Source: an uncultured Clostridia bacterium
Lineage (GTDB): Bacteria; Bacillota; Clostridia; Oscillospirales; Ruminococcaceae
NCBI GenBank assembly: GCA_945947715.1
Contig: CAMEYZ010000002.1
Coordinates: 1 to 30,753 of the forward strand
Direction of reading: 5' to 3'
DNA length: 30,753 nt
The stretch's first letter is position 1. Every line of letters begins with the position of its first letter. This document shows, one piece after another, positions 21,234 through 30,400 of the stretch. A model generated the notes under the pieces. It did no database searches. It was not told where the DNA came from and saw nothing but the letters and a program-made list of their open reading frames with translations. A program made the position numbers and the translations under genes.

Positions 21234-22400
21234 TTACTTAGCGATAACTCTTACCTTGATAACTCCCTCAACAGCAGCAAGCTTAGCAGCCATGCTGTCG
21301 GAAACCTCCTTGGAAGCGTCAATGAGAGTATATGCGTAGTCCTTCTTGGAAGCGTTGACCATGTTGTCGATATTGATGCCCTCGCCGCCCAGAACGGAGG
21401 TCAGCTGAGAGAGCATGTTGGGGATATTCTTGTGAAGAACGCATACCTTTGTGCCTTCTGCGTTCATGGAAGCGTTAGGATAGTTTACACTGTTGGTGAT
21501 GTTACCGTTCTCGATGTAGTCGATGAGCTCCTTAGCAGCCATAACAGCGCAGTTATCCTCAGCCTCAGGAGTGGAAGCGCCCAGGTGAGGAAGTGCAATA
21601 ACGCCCTCAGTGCCCAGTATTTCATCATTGGGGAAGTCGGTAACATAAGCAGCAGCCTTTCCGCTTCCGAGAGCAGCGATGATAGCTTCGTTATCAACCA
21701 GCTCGCCTCTTGCGAGGTTGATAATTCTCACGCCTTCCTTGCAGAGTGCGAGAGTATCAGCATTTACTGTGCCCTTAGTCTCAGGATTGAAGGGAACGTG
21801 GATAGTGATATAGTCAGCCTGCTTGAATATCTCGTTCTTGTCTGTAACAGTCTTTACAGTGGGGTCAAGCCTAACTGCGGTATTAACGGAGAGATAGGGG
21901 TCGTAGCCCACTACCTTCATGCCGAGAGCAACAGCTGCATTAGCAACGAGGATACCGATAGCGCCCAGACCGATGATTCCGAGAGTCTTTCCGAAAATCT
22001 CAGGGCCTGCGAACTGACTCTTGCCCTTTTCGACCATTTTGCCTACTTCTGCGCCGTTGCCCTTAAGGCCGTCAGCCCACTTCATAGCAGCGGGAATCTT
22101 TCTGGAGGAGATAAGGAGCGCTGTGATAACGAGCTCCTTAACAGCATTAGCGTTAGCTCCGGGGGTGTTGAAAACAACTATGCCCTCTTCAGCGCATCTG
22201 TCAACGGGGATATTGTTTGTGCCTGCGCCTGCTCTGCCGATAGCGAGGAGGTTATCGCCGAACTGCATATCATGCATAGCCGCAGAGCGGACCATGATAG
22301 CATCGGGCTTCTCGGGAGCATCAGCAACGGTATACTTTGCTCTGTCGAAAAGATCTGTTCCTAAAGGCGAGATCTTATTAAGAGTCTGAATATTGTACAT
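21234..22400 (-). CDS. serA: D-3-phosphoglycerate dehydrogenase
   Basis: Oxidises 3-phosphoglycerate to 3-phosphohydroxypyruvate with NAD+, the first step of serine synthesis. 388 residues: substrate domain with RSAAMHDM and AGAGTNNIP (R38, N62), the nucleotide-binding motif GIIGLGAIG (141-149) followed by VVGYDP, the catalytic Arg in INLARGELVD (R231) and H272 in ALPHLGAST. Residues about 316-388 form a C-terminal ACT domain (VCVLHKNIPNMLSQLTSVLGGEGINI), the usual site of serine feedback. This is the short SerA form without the intervening domain. It is 54 bases after serC on the same strand, making a serine-synthesis operon; serB is not present here. Confidence 0.95.
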   Translation of the reverse strand: MYNIQTLNKISPLGTDLFDRAKYTVADAPEKPDAIMVRSAAMHDMQFGDNLLAIGRAGAGTNNIPVDRCAEEGIVVFNTPGANANAVKELVITALLISSRKIPAAMKWADGLKGNGAEVGKMVEKGKSQFAGPEIFGKTLGIIGLGAIGILVANAAVALGMKVVGYDPYLSVNTAVRLDPTVKTVTDKNEIFKQADYITIHVPFNPETKGTVNADTLALCKEGVRIINLARGELVDNEAIIAALGSGKAAAYVTDFPNDEILGTEGVIALPHLGASTPEAEDNCAVMAAKELIDYIENGNITNSVNYPNASMNAEGTKVCVLHKNIPNMLSQLTSVLGGEGINIDNMVNASKKDYAYTLIDASKEVSDSMAAKLAAVEGVIKVRVIAK

Positions 22401-22454
22401 TTCAATTTACCTCTTTCGTTAGATGTTTACTGTTTGATTTAGTGTTAACTGTTC

Positions 22455-23540
22455 TCAGCTGTTAGCCTTTTCAAATTCGCCCATGAATGCAACCAGCTTT
22501 TCAACGCCTTCGATAGGCATAGCGTTGTAGATAGAAGCTCTCATACCGCCAACGGTTCTGTGGCCCTTAAGGTTTTCAAAGCCAGCTTCCTTAGCCTCCT
22601 TGACGAACTTAGCGTCAAGCTCTTCGTTGCCTGTAACGAAGGGAACGTTCATAAGGGAGCGGTCTGCGGGATTTACAGTGCCCTTGAACAGCTTGCTGCT
22701 GTCGAAGTAATCGTAAAGAATCTTAGCCTTCTTTTCGTTGTGGACCTTCATAGCTTCAAGGCCGCCCATCTTCTTTATCCACTTGAATACCTTGCCGCAG
22801 ATGTAGATGCCATAGCAGGGAGGTGTGTTGTAGAGAGAGCCTGCATCAGCCTGAGTCTTGTACTGGAGCATTGTGGGAGTGTTTTCTATGTAGGGCTTTT
22901 CGGGGATAAGGTCCTCGCGGATGATAGCGATAACAACGCCTGCAGGGCCTACATTCTTCTGAACGCCGCCGTAGATAACGCCGTACTTTTCAACGTCAAC
23001 GGGCTCAGACAGGAAGCAGGAGGAAACGTCTGCGATAAGGGTCTTGCCCTTTGTGTTGGGGAGAGTATGGAACTTGGTTCCGTAGATAGTATTGTTCTCG
23101 CAGATGTAAACATAGTCTGCGTTATCGTCGATAGGAAGATCGGAGCAGTCAGGGATATAGGAGAAGGTCTTGTCTGCGGAGGAAGCTACAGCATTAGCCT
23201 TGCCGTACTTCTGAGCCTCCTGCCAAGCCTTCTTAGCCCACTGACCGGTGATGATATAGTCAGCAACGCCGTTTTTCATAAAGTTCATAGGAATCATAGC
23301 GAACTGCTGAGAAGCGCCGCCCTGTAAGAAGAGCACCTTGTAATTCGAGGGGATGCCCATAAGATCTCTGATATCCTGCTCAGCCTCGTCGAGAATAGCC
23401 TGGAAAGCCTTTGAACGGTGGGACATTTCCATAACTGACATTCCGGTTCCTCTGTAGTCGAGCATTTCCTCCGCAGCTTCCTTAAGGACCTCCTCAGGAA
23501 GAACAGCGGGACCTGCGCTGAAATTATACACTCTTGCCAT
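22455..23540 (-). CDS. serC: Phosphoserine aminotransferase
   Basis: PLP enzyme that converts 3-phosphohydroxypyruvate and glutamate to phosphoserine and 2-oxoglutarate. The ATG at 23540 (MARVYNFSAGPAVLP) is chosen because GGAGG is 9 bases ahead; an upstream extension of 26 codons is in the leader and has no ribosome site. 361 residues. YNFSAGPAVLP starts the family fold, GGASQQFAMIPMN (74-86) contacts the cofactor phosphate, DVSSCFLSEP holds the Asp, and K195 in YGGVQKNVGPAG forms the Schiff base. HRTVGGMRASIYNA near the end binds substrate. First gene of the serC-serA unit. Confidence 0.96.
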   Translation of the reverse strand: MARVYNFSAGPAVLPEEVLKEAAEEMLDYRGTGMSVMEMSHRSKAFQAILDEAEQDIRDLMGIPSNYKVLFLQGGASQQFAMIPMNFMKNGVADYIITGQWAKKAWQEAQKYGKANAVASSADKTFSYIPDCSDLPIDDNADYVYICENNTIYGTKFHTLPNTKGKTLIADVSSCFLSEPVDVEKYGVIYGGVQKNVGPAGVVIAIIREDLIPEKPYIENTPTMLQYKTQADAGSLYNTPPCYGIYICGKVFKWIKKMGGLEAMKVHNEKKAKILYDYFDSSKLFKGTVNPADRSLMNVPFVTGNEELDAKFVKEAKEAGFENLKGHRTVGGMRASIYNAMPIEGVEKLVAFMGEFEKANS

Positions 23541-23564
23541 GATAATGACCTCCAATAAATTATA

Positions 23565-23607
23565 TGCGGACACCTCCGCACTGTGCGGCAGTCCGTGAAT
23601 TATGCCG
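23565..23607 (-). promoter_or_regulatory. Alternative stem-loops in the serC leader
   Basis: On the - strand three stems compete. CGGCA/TGCCG uses 23603-23607 with 23586-23590, CCGCAC/GTGCGG uses 23583-23588 with 23576-23581, and TGCGGA/TCCGCA uses 23575-23580 with 23565-23570. Neighbouring stems share strands, so only some can form at once. The last ends about 10 bases before the ribosome site. There is no T-run. Confidence 0.45.
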
Positions 23608-23638
23608 TGTAGACACAAATACAGTTACACTTATATTC

Positions 23639-23667
23639 ATTATATCATCACAAATGAAGATTGTCAA
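23639..23667 (-). promoter_or_regulatory. serC-serA promoter
   Basis: On the - strand TTGACA (23662-23667), 17 bases, TATAAT (23639-23644), a perfect consensus promoter. The start is near 23632, giving a leader of about 90 bases. Confidence 0.9.
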
Positions 23668-23724
23668 TATTTTGAACAAAGATTTTCGGAAAATATTGCA
23701 AGAAACTATATGTCTCGCCAAATG

Positions 23725-23753
23725 AAGAGGCAAGAGGACCTCTCTTGCCTCTT
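23725..23753. terminator. Hairpin after the FapA-like gene
   Basis: AAGAGGCAAGAG (23725-23736) pairs perfectly with CTCTTGCCTCTT (23742-23753) around GACCT. It lies 19 bases after the stop of the - strand gene. The T-run is poor, so termination is likely but not certain. Confidence 0.6.
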
Positions 23754-23771
23754 GCCTCAAAAACTCCTGCT

Positions 23772-25154
23772 TTATAAGGGCATTGCCTTAAGCACGCCGT
23801 CCTCGTCGAGGTGGAAGGACACTCTGCGCATCTCGCCCTCAACTGTATATGTACTGCCGCTGATAATCACCTTTACTCCGGGATAGACCTCGCCCCTCAC
23901 GTCAAAGCGCAGGAACTGCTTAACTGCGAGACGTTCGTCTATTTCCTTTATGCGGTTTAAGACCTGTTTCTTTTCGGCCTGAAGGGTATATTTTGTCTTG
24001 ATAGCCTTTCCGCGCATATCCTCCTTTTCGGGAGGAAGCTTTTTGAACTGCTTCAGCTTTTCGTTAAGGAAATCCACTATCTGAGTGCACTGGAGCACCT
24101 GCTTGTCGATTTCGTCTATGCGTTTTTCGAGGGCAGCCTTTTCCTCGGATATCATAGCGTTGTCTCCGATAACAACCTCAGTCTTGGCGTAATTTTTCGA
24201 GCCTAAGGAGCCTGCGGTGCCGTTGTTGAGACAGGTATACTTTCCGCCGCTGACAGCCTTTGAAGCGTTGAGCTCTGCGCCCGCATAGCAGGTGCATACC
24301 ACCAGCATCTGTGCTGTAACAGAGCCATCTGCGGTGAGCTTGGAGTATTCGCAGAACTGTGCAGTTATGCTACCGTGAGCGGTTACGGTGGAATTATTTA
24401 TGCCGCTTTTCACGACGATATCTCCGCCTGCTTCAAGGGATGCTCCGCTGACGTTGCCGGTAATGGTGATATTCCGGGACGAGGATACCCTGAAGCCCTC
24501 GGTGACGTTTCCCTTGACGATAACATCGCCTGCAAATTCGATATTTCCAGTAGAGGCGTCGATGTCCTGATTAACGGTAACTGTGGTGTGAACGTTGAAC
24601 GCGCCGTATTCGTATGCCAGATGACCGTTTTCGGTAGCTGTGATAGTGAGGCCGTCCTCGGAGAGCTCTGTATTTTCGCCCAGCTTGTAGGGAGCAGCCT
24701 TTCCCAGTCTCTGACGGACGGGCACACCTCTGACGTCATAGCCGCACTGTCCCTCGGTAGGAGGCGTTATCTCGGCAATGACGGTGCCCTTGGGGATATA
24801 GCGTATAAAGCCCAGGTTCTTGTAATCGACGGTACCGTCCTCCTTTATCTGGGGGACAAGCTCACTTTCCATGGGAAATTTGTATTTGATGCTTCCGTCC
24901 ACGCCATCTGTGGGTTGAGTCCATGAGGCGACAGCGATTTGATTTATGAATATTTTCTTTTCGAGGATATCCTTGATTTCTTCCTCATTGATATTGTACT
25001 TAACGCCCTTTTCGCGCAGAGCCTTTATGACCTCTTCGCAAGTGACGGTGCACTCACCGCTCTGGGGAGGGGTGATGAGCAGAAATGCGCGGTGATAATC
25101 CGATGTTACGCTTATGCTCAGAGTAGTACCCCTGATGATAACAGCTTCAGCCAT
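23772..25154 (-). CDS. FapA/DUF342 family protein
   Basis: 460 residues from the ATG at 25154 (MAEAVIIRG), with AAAGGA about 10 bases ahead. Residues 1-150 form an N-terminal domain including VTCEEVIKALREKGV. TVIAEITPPTEGQCGYDVRGVPV (about 143-166) starts the DUF342/FapA domain, whose parallel beta-helix shows as regular strands (GNIEFAGDVIVKGNVTEGFRV, RNITITGNVSGASLEAGGDIVVKSGI). Then come a coiled coil (about 350-420, EEKAALEKRIDEIDKQ...) and a small C-terminal beta domain. The family is named for a flagellar assembly protein but is common in non-flagellated Clostridia; its role there is not settled. No flagellar genes are near. Single-gene unit. Confidence 0.85.
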   Translation of the reverse strand: MAEAVIIRGTTLSISVTSDYHRAFLLITPPQSGECTVTCEEVIKALREKGVKYNINEEEIKDILEKKIFINQIAVASWTQPTDGVDGSIKYKFPMESELVPQIKEDGTVDYKNLGFIRYIPKGTVIAEITPPTEGQCGYDVRGVPVRQRLGKAAPYKLGENTELSEDGLTITATENGHLAYEYGAFNVHTTVTVNQDIDASTGNIEFAGDVIVKGNVTEGFRVSSSRNITITGNVSGASLEAGGDIVVKSGINNSTVTAHGSITAQFCEYSKLTADGSVTAQMLVVCTCYAGAELNASKAVSGGKYTCLNNGTAGSLGSKNYAKTEVVIGDNAMISEEKAALEKRIDEIDKQVLQCTQIVDFLNEKLKQFKKLPPEKEDMRGKAIKTKYTLQAEKKQVLNRIKEIDERLAVKQFLRFDVRGEVYPGVKVIISGSTYTVEGEMRRVSFHLDEDGVLKAMPL

Positions 25155-25171
25155 GCCTCCACTTCCTTTCC

Positions 25172-25200
25172 GATATACCTGTCCCAACAGGACAGATATC
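25172..25200 (-). promoter_or_regulatory. Extended hairpin in the FapA-like gene leader
   Basis: CTGTCC-CAACA-GGACAG (25179-25195) is a perfect stem-loop, extended by GATAT (25172-25176) pairing with ATATC (25196-25200) across a 2-base bulge. It sits between the promoter and the ribosome site. Confidence 0.5.
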
Positions 25201-25212
25201 CTTCTATAATTA

Positions 25213-25242
25213 CATTGTAACATATTTATTTTTCAAATGCAA
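25213..25242 (-). promoter_or_regulatory. Promoter of the FapA-like gene
   Basis: On the - strand TTGCAT (25237-25242), 18 bases, TACAAT (25213-25218). The leader is about 50 bases and contains the hairpin at 25172-25200. Confidence 0.65.
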
Positions 25243-25320
25243 CCGATTTTTTGTTTATTTTTGTATACAAATGTATTAAAATGCGGTAAAAACCAAAAAA
25301 GAAAAAATTTTCAAAAAATA

Positions 25321-25349
25321 TTGACAAATTAGGAGCGATGTGTTATAGT
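25321..25349 (+). promoter_or_regulatory. Promoter of the secreted FN3 protein gene
   Basis: TTGACA (25321-25326), 17 bases, TATAGT (25344-25349). The leader is about 100 bases, with no obvious riboswitch. Confidence 0.8.
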
Positions 25350-25455
25350 AAATCAAAGTAGAAAAATCGACTCAAACCACGTAGTATGCAGATTTGCACA
25401 CTTTTTGGCGCGGCTTGAAAACGATAAATTTTTTTATAAACGGAGGAAGATTAAA

Positions 25456-26286
25456 ATGAAAAAGACAAGGCTCATTGCAGGTATATGTGCAGCTGTTCTC
25501 TGCTGCGGAATGATATCCGTTCCGGGAGTTGCCCAGACGAATGGCACAGCTATCGTATCCGCTGCTTCAACGCTCAAGGCGCCTACTGGCGTAACGTCGT
25601 CATGCTCGGGAAATGCTCTCAGCGTCAAGTGGAAGGCTGTCAGCGGAGCATCAGCTTACAAGGTATATGTGAAATATCCCTGGTCGGAGGGCTATGAGGT
25701 CTATAAGACCGTTAAGACCACAAGCGTAAAGATCCCCGACCTTGTGTACGGAAACAAGGTGTCTGTGAAGATAGCTGCGCTTAAGAAGACAACGGGCGGA
25801 TATTCCGAGGGCAGCGCCGCAAAGTTTTCCAAGACCTTCAGCGGAAAGCGTGCGGGAATATCGACAGGCGGACTTTTCCTGTTCGATGCTTCGCTTATCG
25901 GAAAATCCAAATCATATGTTCAGAAGGCACTGGGCAAGAAGCTCGAACCGGAGGACTGGCCCTGGTGGACAGACAACCAGAACGGAGCATTACAGGTGTG
26001 CTTTACGAAATATAATAATGTAGAGCTGTGCCTGTTCTTTAATGAGGACGGCAATCTCGTTGAGGCATATAATGATTCTCCGCTGGATAATTACAGCGAT
26101 GAGCTTGCTGCAGAGGCTGACGAAAGATTCACAAAGGGCACGGTCTATAACGACCCGAATTTTGAGGTGTGCATCGCATATACAGCATCCGAAAAGGTGG
26201 GCTTCCAGCTGTACGATGAAACCTATTCCGAAACAGGCGAGGCTGTTCTGCGGCAGAGCTATTACGATTTTGAAACGATGTCCTGA
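25456..26286 (+). CDS. Secreted protein with fibronectin type III domain
   Basis: 276 residues from the ATG at 25456, with GGAGGAAG ahead of it. MKKTRLIAGICAAVLCCGMIS is a signal peptide, likely cut near residues 27-40 (VAQTNGTAIVSAAS). Residues about 41-118 fit an FN3 domain: APTGVTSSCSGNALSVKWKAVSGASAYKVYVK, then VKIPDLVYGNKVSVKIAALKKTTGGYSEGSAAKF. The remaining 150 residues start with GLFLFDASLIGKSKSYVQKALGKKLEPEDWPWW and look like a compact alpha/beta domain with alternating aromatic strands (ALQVCFTKYNNVELCLFFNEDGNLVEAYND). That layout recalls SmpA/OmlA-like or similar folds, but I cannot assign it. No dockerin, cohesin or LPXTG signal. Single-gene unit with its own terminator. Confidence 0.85.
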   Translation: MKKTRLIAGICAAVLCCGMISVPGVAQTNGTAIVSAASTLKAPTGVTSSCSGNALSVKWKAVSGASAYKVYVKYPWSEGYEVYKTVKTTSVKIPDLVYGNKVSVKIAALKKTTGGYSEGSAAKFSKTFSGKRAGISTGGLFLFDASLIGKSKSYVQKALGKKLEPEDWPWWTDNQNGALQVCFTKYNNVELCLFFNEDGNLVEAYNDSPLDNYSDELAAEADERFTKGTVYNDPNFEVCIAYTASEKVGFQLYDETYSETGEAVLRQSYYDFETMS

Positions 26287-26314
26287 GGACACGGCAGATA
26301 TGAAATGACGGCAG

Positions 26315-26348
26315 CGCCGTCCGCATACAATACGCGGACGGCGTTTTT
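26315..26348 (+). terminator. Terminator after the FN3 protein gene
   Basis: CGCCGTCCGC (26315-26324) and GCGGACGGCG (26334-26343) form a perfect 10-bp GC-rich stem with a 9-base loop, followed by TTTTT. Confidence 0.95.
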
Positions 26349-26421
26349 GTGCCATATCCTGCCATAAAACAATTACACTTATTACAAAAAAATAAAAATT
26401 ACGGATTTAACAAAAAACGCC

Positions 26422-26450
26422 TTGCGTTAATAAAAATAATATGTTATAAT
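26422..26450 (+). promoter_or_regulatory. Promoter of the metallophosphoesterase gene
   Basis: TTGCGT (26422-26427), 17 bases, TATAAT (26445-26450). The leader of about 75 bases has a GC-rich part (26468-26492) without a clear fold. Confidence 0.75.
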
Positions 26451-26529
26451 GTATAATGATGCGATGATGCGGGAGTCTGCCGCGTCGCGCAGGAAGCAAA
26501 CAGATAACTGATAAAGGAATGGTCGTAAG

Positions 26530-27288
26530 GTGATTTATATTACGGGCGATACTCATGTTCCTATAGACGTCGAAAAGCTTAACGAGGACCTTTTTCCCGA
26601 ACAGAAGGACCTTTCGCGTAGCGATTATGTGATAGTCTGCGGGGATTTCGGCGGAGTGTGGGATGATTCTGAACGCCACAGGCTATGGCTGGAATGGCTG
26701 TCGGAACGCCCTTTTACGCTGCTTTTTGCGGACGGGAACCATGAGAACTATGATATGCTTGAAAAATATCCCGAGGCGCAGTGGAACGGCGGCAAAGTGC
26801 ATGTGGTCGCCGATAATATCCTCCACCTCACGAGGGGACAGGTGTTCATCATTGACGGGAAATGCTTCTTCGTCATGGGCGGCGCCGTTTCCCGGGACAG
26901 GTTCACCCGTACTGAGGGCAGGTCCTGGTGGAGACGGGAAATGCCCGATGATGCAGAGTTTAAGGAGGGACTCAAAAACCTCGGAGAAGTGGGCTTCGAT
27001 GTGGATTATATCATCACCCACACTGCACCGACGACTATATCCTCGAAATTCTATTCCTGCGCCGAAGAAAAGCCTCTGGGCGAGTATCTCCAGTATATCA
27101 GCGATACCGTGAAATTCAAAAAGTGGTTCTTCGGCCATGTTCACTGCGATATGGAGATAAACGATAAGTTTATCGCTCTGTATGACCGTATCTATGACCT
27201 TGAAGCGGGCGCTATGCTGGACGAGCGCTGCAAGGGATACGGCGAAAGGGATATCCCTGGCGAGAATCCCACTATTCGCTTTTTTTAA
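26530..27288 (+). CDS. Calcineurin-like metallophosphoesterase
   Basis: 252-residue cytoplasmic hydrolase with the complete di-metal site: D7 and H9 (GDTH), D39 (GDFGGVWDD), N70-H71 (GNHE), H164 (THTAPT), and H203 with H205 (GHVH). It starts with GTG at 26530; AAAGGA is 11 bases ahead, slightly far, and no better in-frame ATG exists. Single-gene unit in front of the PFOR gene. Substrate cannot be told: phosphodiesters, nucleotides and phosphoproteins are all possible in this family. The insert RFTRTEGRSWWRREMPDDAEF resembles one seen in phage- and Firmicute-type enzymes. Confidence 0.9.
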   Translation: MIYITGDTHVPIDVEKLNEDLFPEQKDLSRSDYVIVCGDFGGVWDDSERHRLWLEWLSERPFTLLFADGNHENYDMLEKYPEAQWNGGKVHVVADNILHLTRGQVFIIDGKCFFVMGGAVSRDRFTRTEGRSWWRREMPDDAEFKEGLKNLGEVGFDVDYIITHTAPTTISSKFYSCAEEKPLGEYLQYISDTVKFKKWFFGHVHCDMEINDKFIALYDRIYDLEAGAMLDERCKGYGERDIPGENPTIRFF

Positions 27289-27323
27289 CAGTATTTTCTG
27301 TTGTGAATTGTCAAAAAAGATTA

Positions 27324-27352
27324 TTTACAAATCGGGAAAAGTGTGTTAAAAT
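27324..27352 (+). promoter_or_regulatory. Promoter of the PFOR gene
   Basis: TTTACA (27324-27329), 17 bases, TAAAAT (27347-27352). The leader is about 65 bases and ends with AGGAGG (27409-27414). Confidence 0.65.
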
Positions 27353-27424
27353 AAATCTGATAGTATATTTTCGGACTCGTTTCGAAATATATATATACAT
27401 TTTAAATTAGGAGGATTGTCTGAA

Positions 27425-30400
27425 ATGGCAAGAAAAATGAAAACCATGGACGGCAACCACGCTGCTGCTTGGGCGTCATACCCCTTCACAGACGTAGCTG
27501 CCATCTACCCTATCACCCCTTCCTCTGTAATGGCTGAGGACACCGATATCCGTTCGGCTAAGGGAGAAACAAACCTTTTCGGTCAGCCTGTAAAGGTAGC
27601 TGAAATGCAGTCTGAGGCGGGAGCTGCAGGTACAGTTCACGGCTCTCTCTCCGCAGGAGCTCTTACTACTACATATACGGCTTCACAGGGTCTTCTTCTT
27701 ATGATCCCCAATATGTACAAGATCGCAGGCGAGCTGCTTCCCTGCGTTATCCACGTTTCCGCAAGATGCGTAGCTTCACACGCTCTTAACATCTTCGGTG
27801 ACCACTCCGATATCTATGCATGCCGTCAGACGGGCTTTGCAATGCTCTGCTCCTCTAACGTACAGGAGGTTATGGACCTGGGCGCAGTAGCTCACCTCTC
27901 CACTATCAAGGGAAGAGTTCCTGTTCTCCACTTCTTCGACGGCTTCAGAACCTCCCACGAGATCCAGAAGATCGAGACCTGGGACAACAGCGACCTCGAG
28001 GAAATGCTCGATAAGGACGCTGCACAGGCATTCAGAAACCGTTCTCTTAACCCTGAGCACCCCGTGCTCCGTGGTACCGCACAGAACGGCGATATCTTCT
28101 TCCAGGCAAGAGAAGCCTGCAACGAATACTATGACAAGTTCCCCGCAGTTGTTGAGGAATATATGGACAAGGTCAACAAGAAGATCGGCACCAACTATCA
28201 GCTCTTCAACTACTATGGCGCACCCGATGCTGACCATATCATCATCGCTATGGGCTCTGTATGCGACACTATCGAGGAAACTATCGACTACCTCAACAAG
28301 ACAGCAGGCACAAAGCTTGGTCTCGTAAAGGTAAGACTTTATCGTCCCTTCGTTGCTTCCAAGCTCGTTGAGGCTATCCCCGATACAGTTAAGCAGATCT
28401 CCGTTCTCGACAGAACAAAGGAGCCCGGCTCCATGGGCGAGCCTCTCTATCTTGATGTTGTTGCTGCTCTCAAGGGCACCAAGTTCGACAAGGTAGTTAT
28501 CGCAGGCGGCCGCTATGGCTTAGGCTCTAAGGATACAACTCCTGACCAGATCAAGGCTGTTTACTGGAACGATGCTGCTAAGAGCACCTATAAGCCCAGA
28601 TTCACTATCGGCATCACAGATGATGTTACACATCTCTCTCTGGATTCCGAGGGCAAGCTCGATACTGCTCCCGCAGGAACCACAGCCTGCAAGTTCTGGG
28701 GCCTCGGCGCTGACGGTACCGTTGGTGCTAACAAGAACTCTATCAAGATCATCGGCGACCACACCGACATGTATGCTCAGGCATACTTTGCATATGACTC
28801 CAAGAAGTCCGGCGGCGTAACAATTTCTCACCTGAGATTCGGTAAGACTCCTATCAAGAGCACCTACCTTATTAACATGGCAGATTTCGTTGCTTGCCAC
28901 AACCAGTCCTATATCAACAAGTATGATATGGTACAGGATATCAAGCCCGGCGGAACCTTCCTCCTCAACACTCAGTGGACAGAGGAAGAGCTGGATAAGC
29001 ACCTCCCCGGCCAGGTAAAGAGATATATCGCTGAGAACAATATCAAGTTCTACATCATCGACGGTGTTGATATCGGTAAGAAGATCGGCCTCGGCAACAG
29101 AATCAATACTGTTCTTCAGGCTGCATTCTTCAAGCTCGCTAACATCATTCCTATCGAGGATGCTGTTAAGTACATGAAGGACGCTGCTACCGCTTCCTAT
29201 GCTAAGAAGGGCGACGACATCGTTAAGATGAACCACGACGCTATCGACGCTGGTGTTAAGGAAGTTAAGGAGGTTAAGGTTCCTGATTCCTGGAAGAACG
29301 CTGCTGATACAGCAATGGGTATGCCCGCTGCTACAGAGGGTAGAAAGGAAGTTGTTGATTATGTCAACAAGATCCAGATCCCCGTTAACGCTCAGCAGGG
29401 CGATAAGCTCCCCGTTTCCGCATTCAAGGATATGCCTGACGGTACCTTCCCCCAGGGCTCCGCTGCATACGAGAAGAGAGGCATCGCAGTAGACGTTCCC
29501 GCTTGGAACAGCGCAAACTGTATCCAGTGTAACTTCTGCTCCTATGTATGTCCTCACGCTGTTATCCGTCCCGTTGCTATGACTGACGACGAGCTGGCTG
29601 CAGCTCCTGAGTATGCTAAGAAGGTAGCTGTCAAGATGACAGGTATGCCCGGCATGAACTTCGTTATGACTACTTCCGTTATGGACTGCACAGGCTGCGG
29701 CTCCTGCGTAAACGTATGTCCTGGCAAGAAGGGCGCAAAGGCTCTCGAAATGAAGCCTCTCGCGGATCAGGAAGGCGTTCAGGAAGTATTCGAGTATGGT
29801 CTCAAGCTGGTTGAAAAGCCTGAGGTGCTCGAAAAGTTTAAGGAAACAACAGTTAAGGGCTCACAGTTCAAGCAGCCCCTCCTCGAATTCTCCGGCGCAT
29901 GCGCAGGCTGCGGCGAGACTCCTTACGCTAAGCTGGTAACTCAGCTCTTCGGTGACAGAATGTTCATCGCAAATGCAACAGGATGCTCCTCTATCTGGGG
30001 CGGCTCCGCACCTTCTACTCCTTATACAGTAAATAAGGAAGGCAAGGGTCCTGCATGGGCTAACTCCCTGTTCGAGGATAACGCAGAGTACGGCTACGGT
30101 ATGTGGCTCGCACAGAACACACTCCGTCAGAGAGCTATCAACAAGCTCCTTGAGATCGAAAAGACCACCGATAAGGCTGACGTTAAGAAGGCTATCGAGG
30201 GCTACCTCTCCACAGTAGATGACGGCAACGCTAACAAGCCCGCAACAGCTGCTCTTATCAGCGCACTTGAGGCTTGCGGCTGCGATAAGGCTAAGGAGGT
30301 TCTTGACCTTAAGGATTACCTCGGCAAGAAGTCCATGTGGATCTTCGGCGGCGACGGCTGGGCATATGATATCGGCTTCGGCGGTCTGGACCACGTTATC

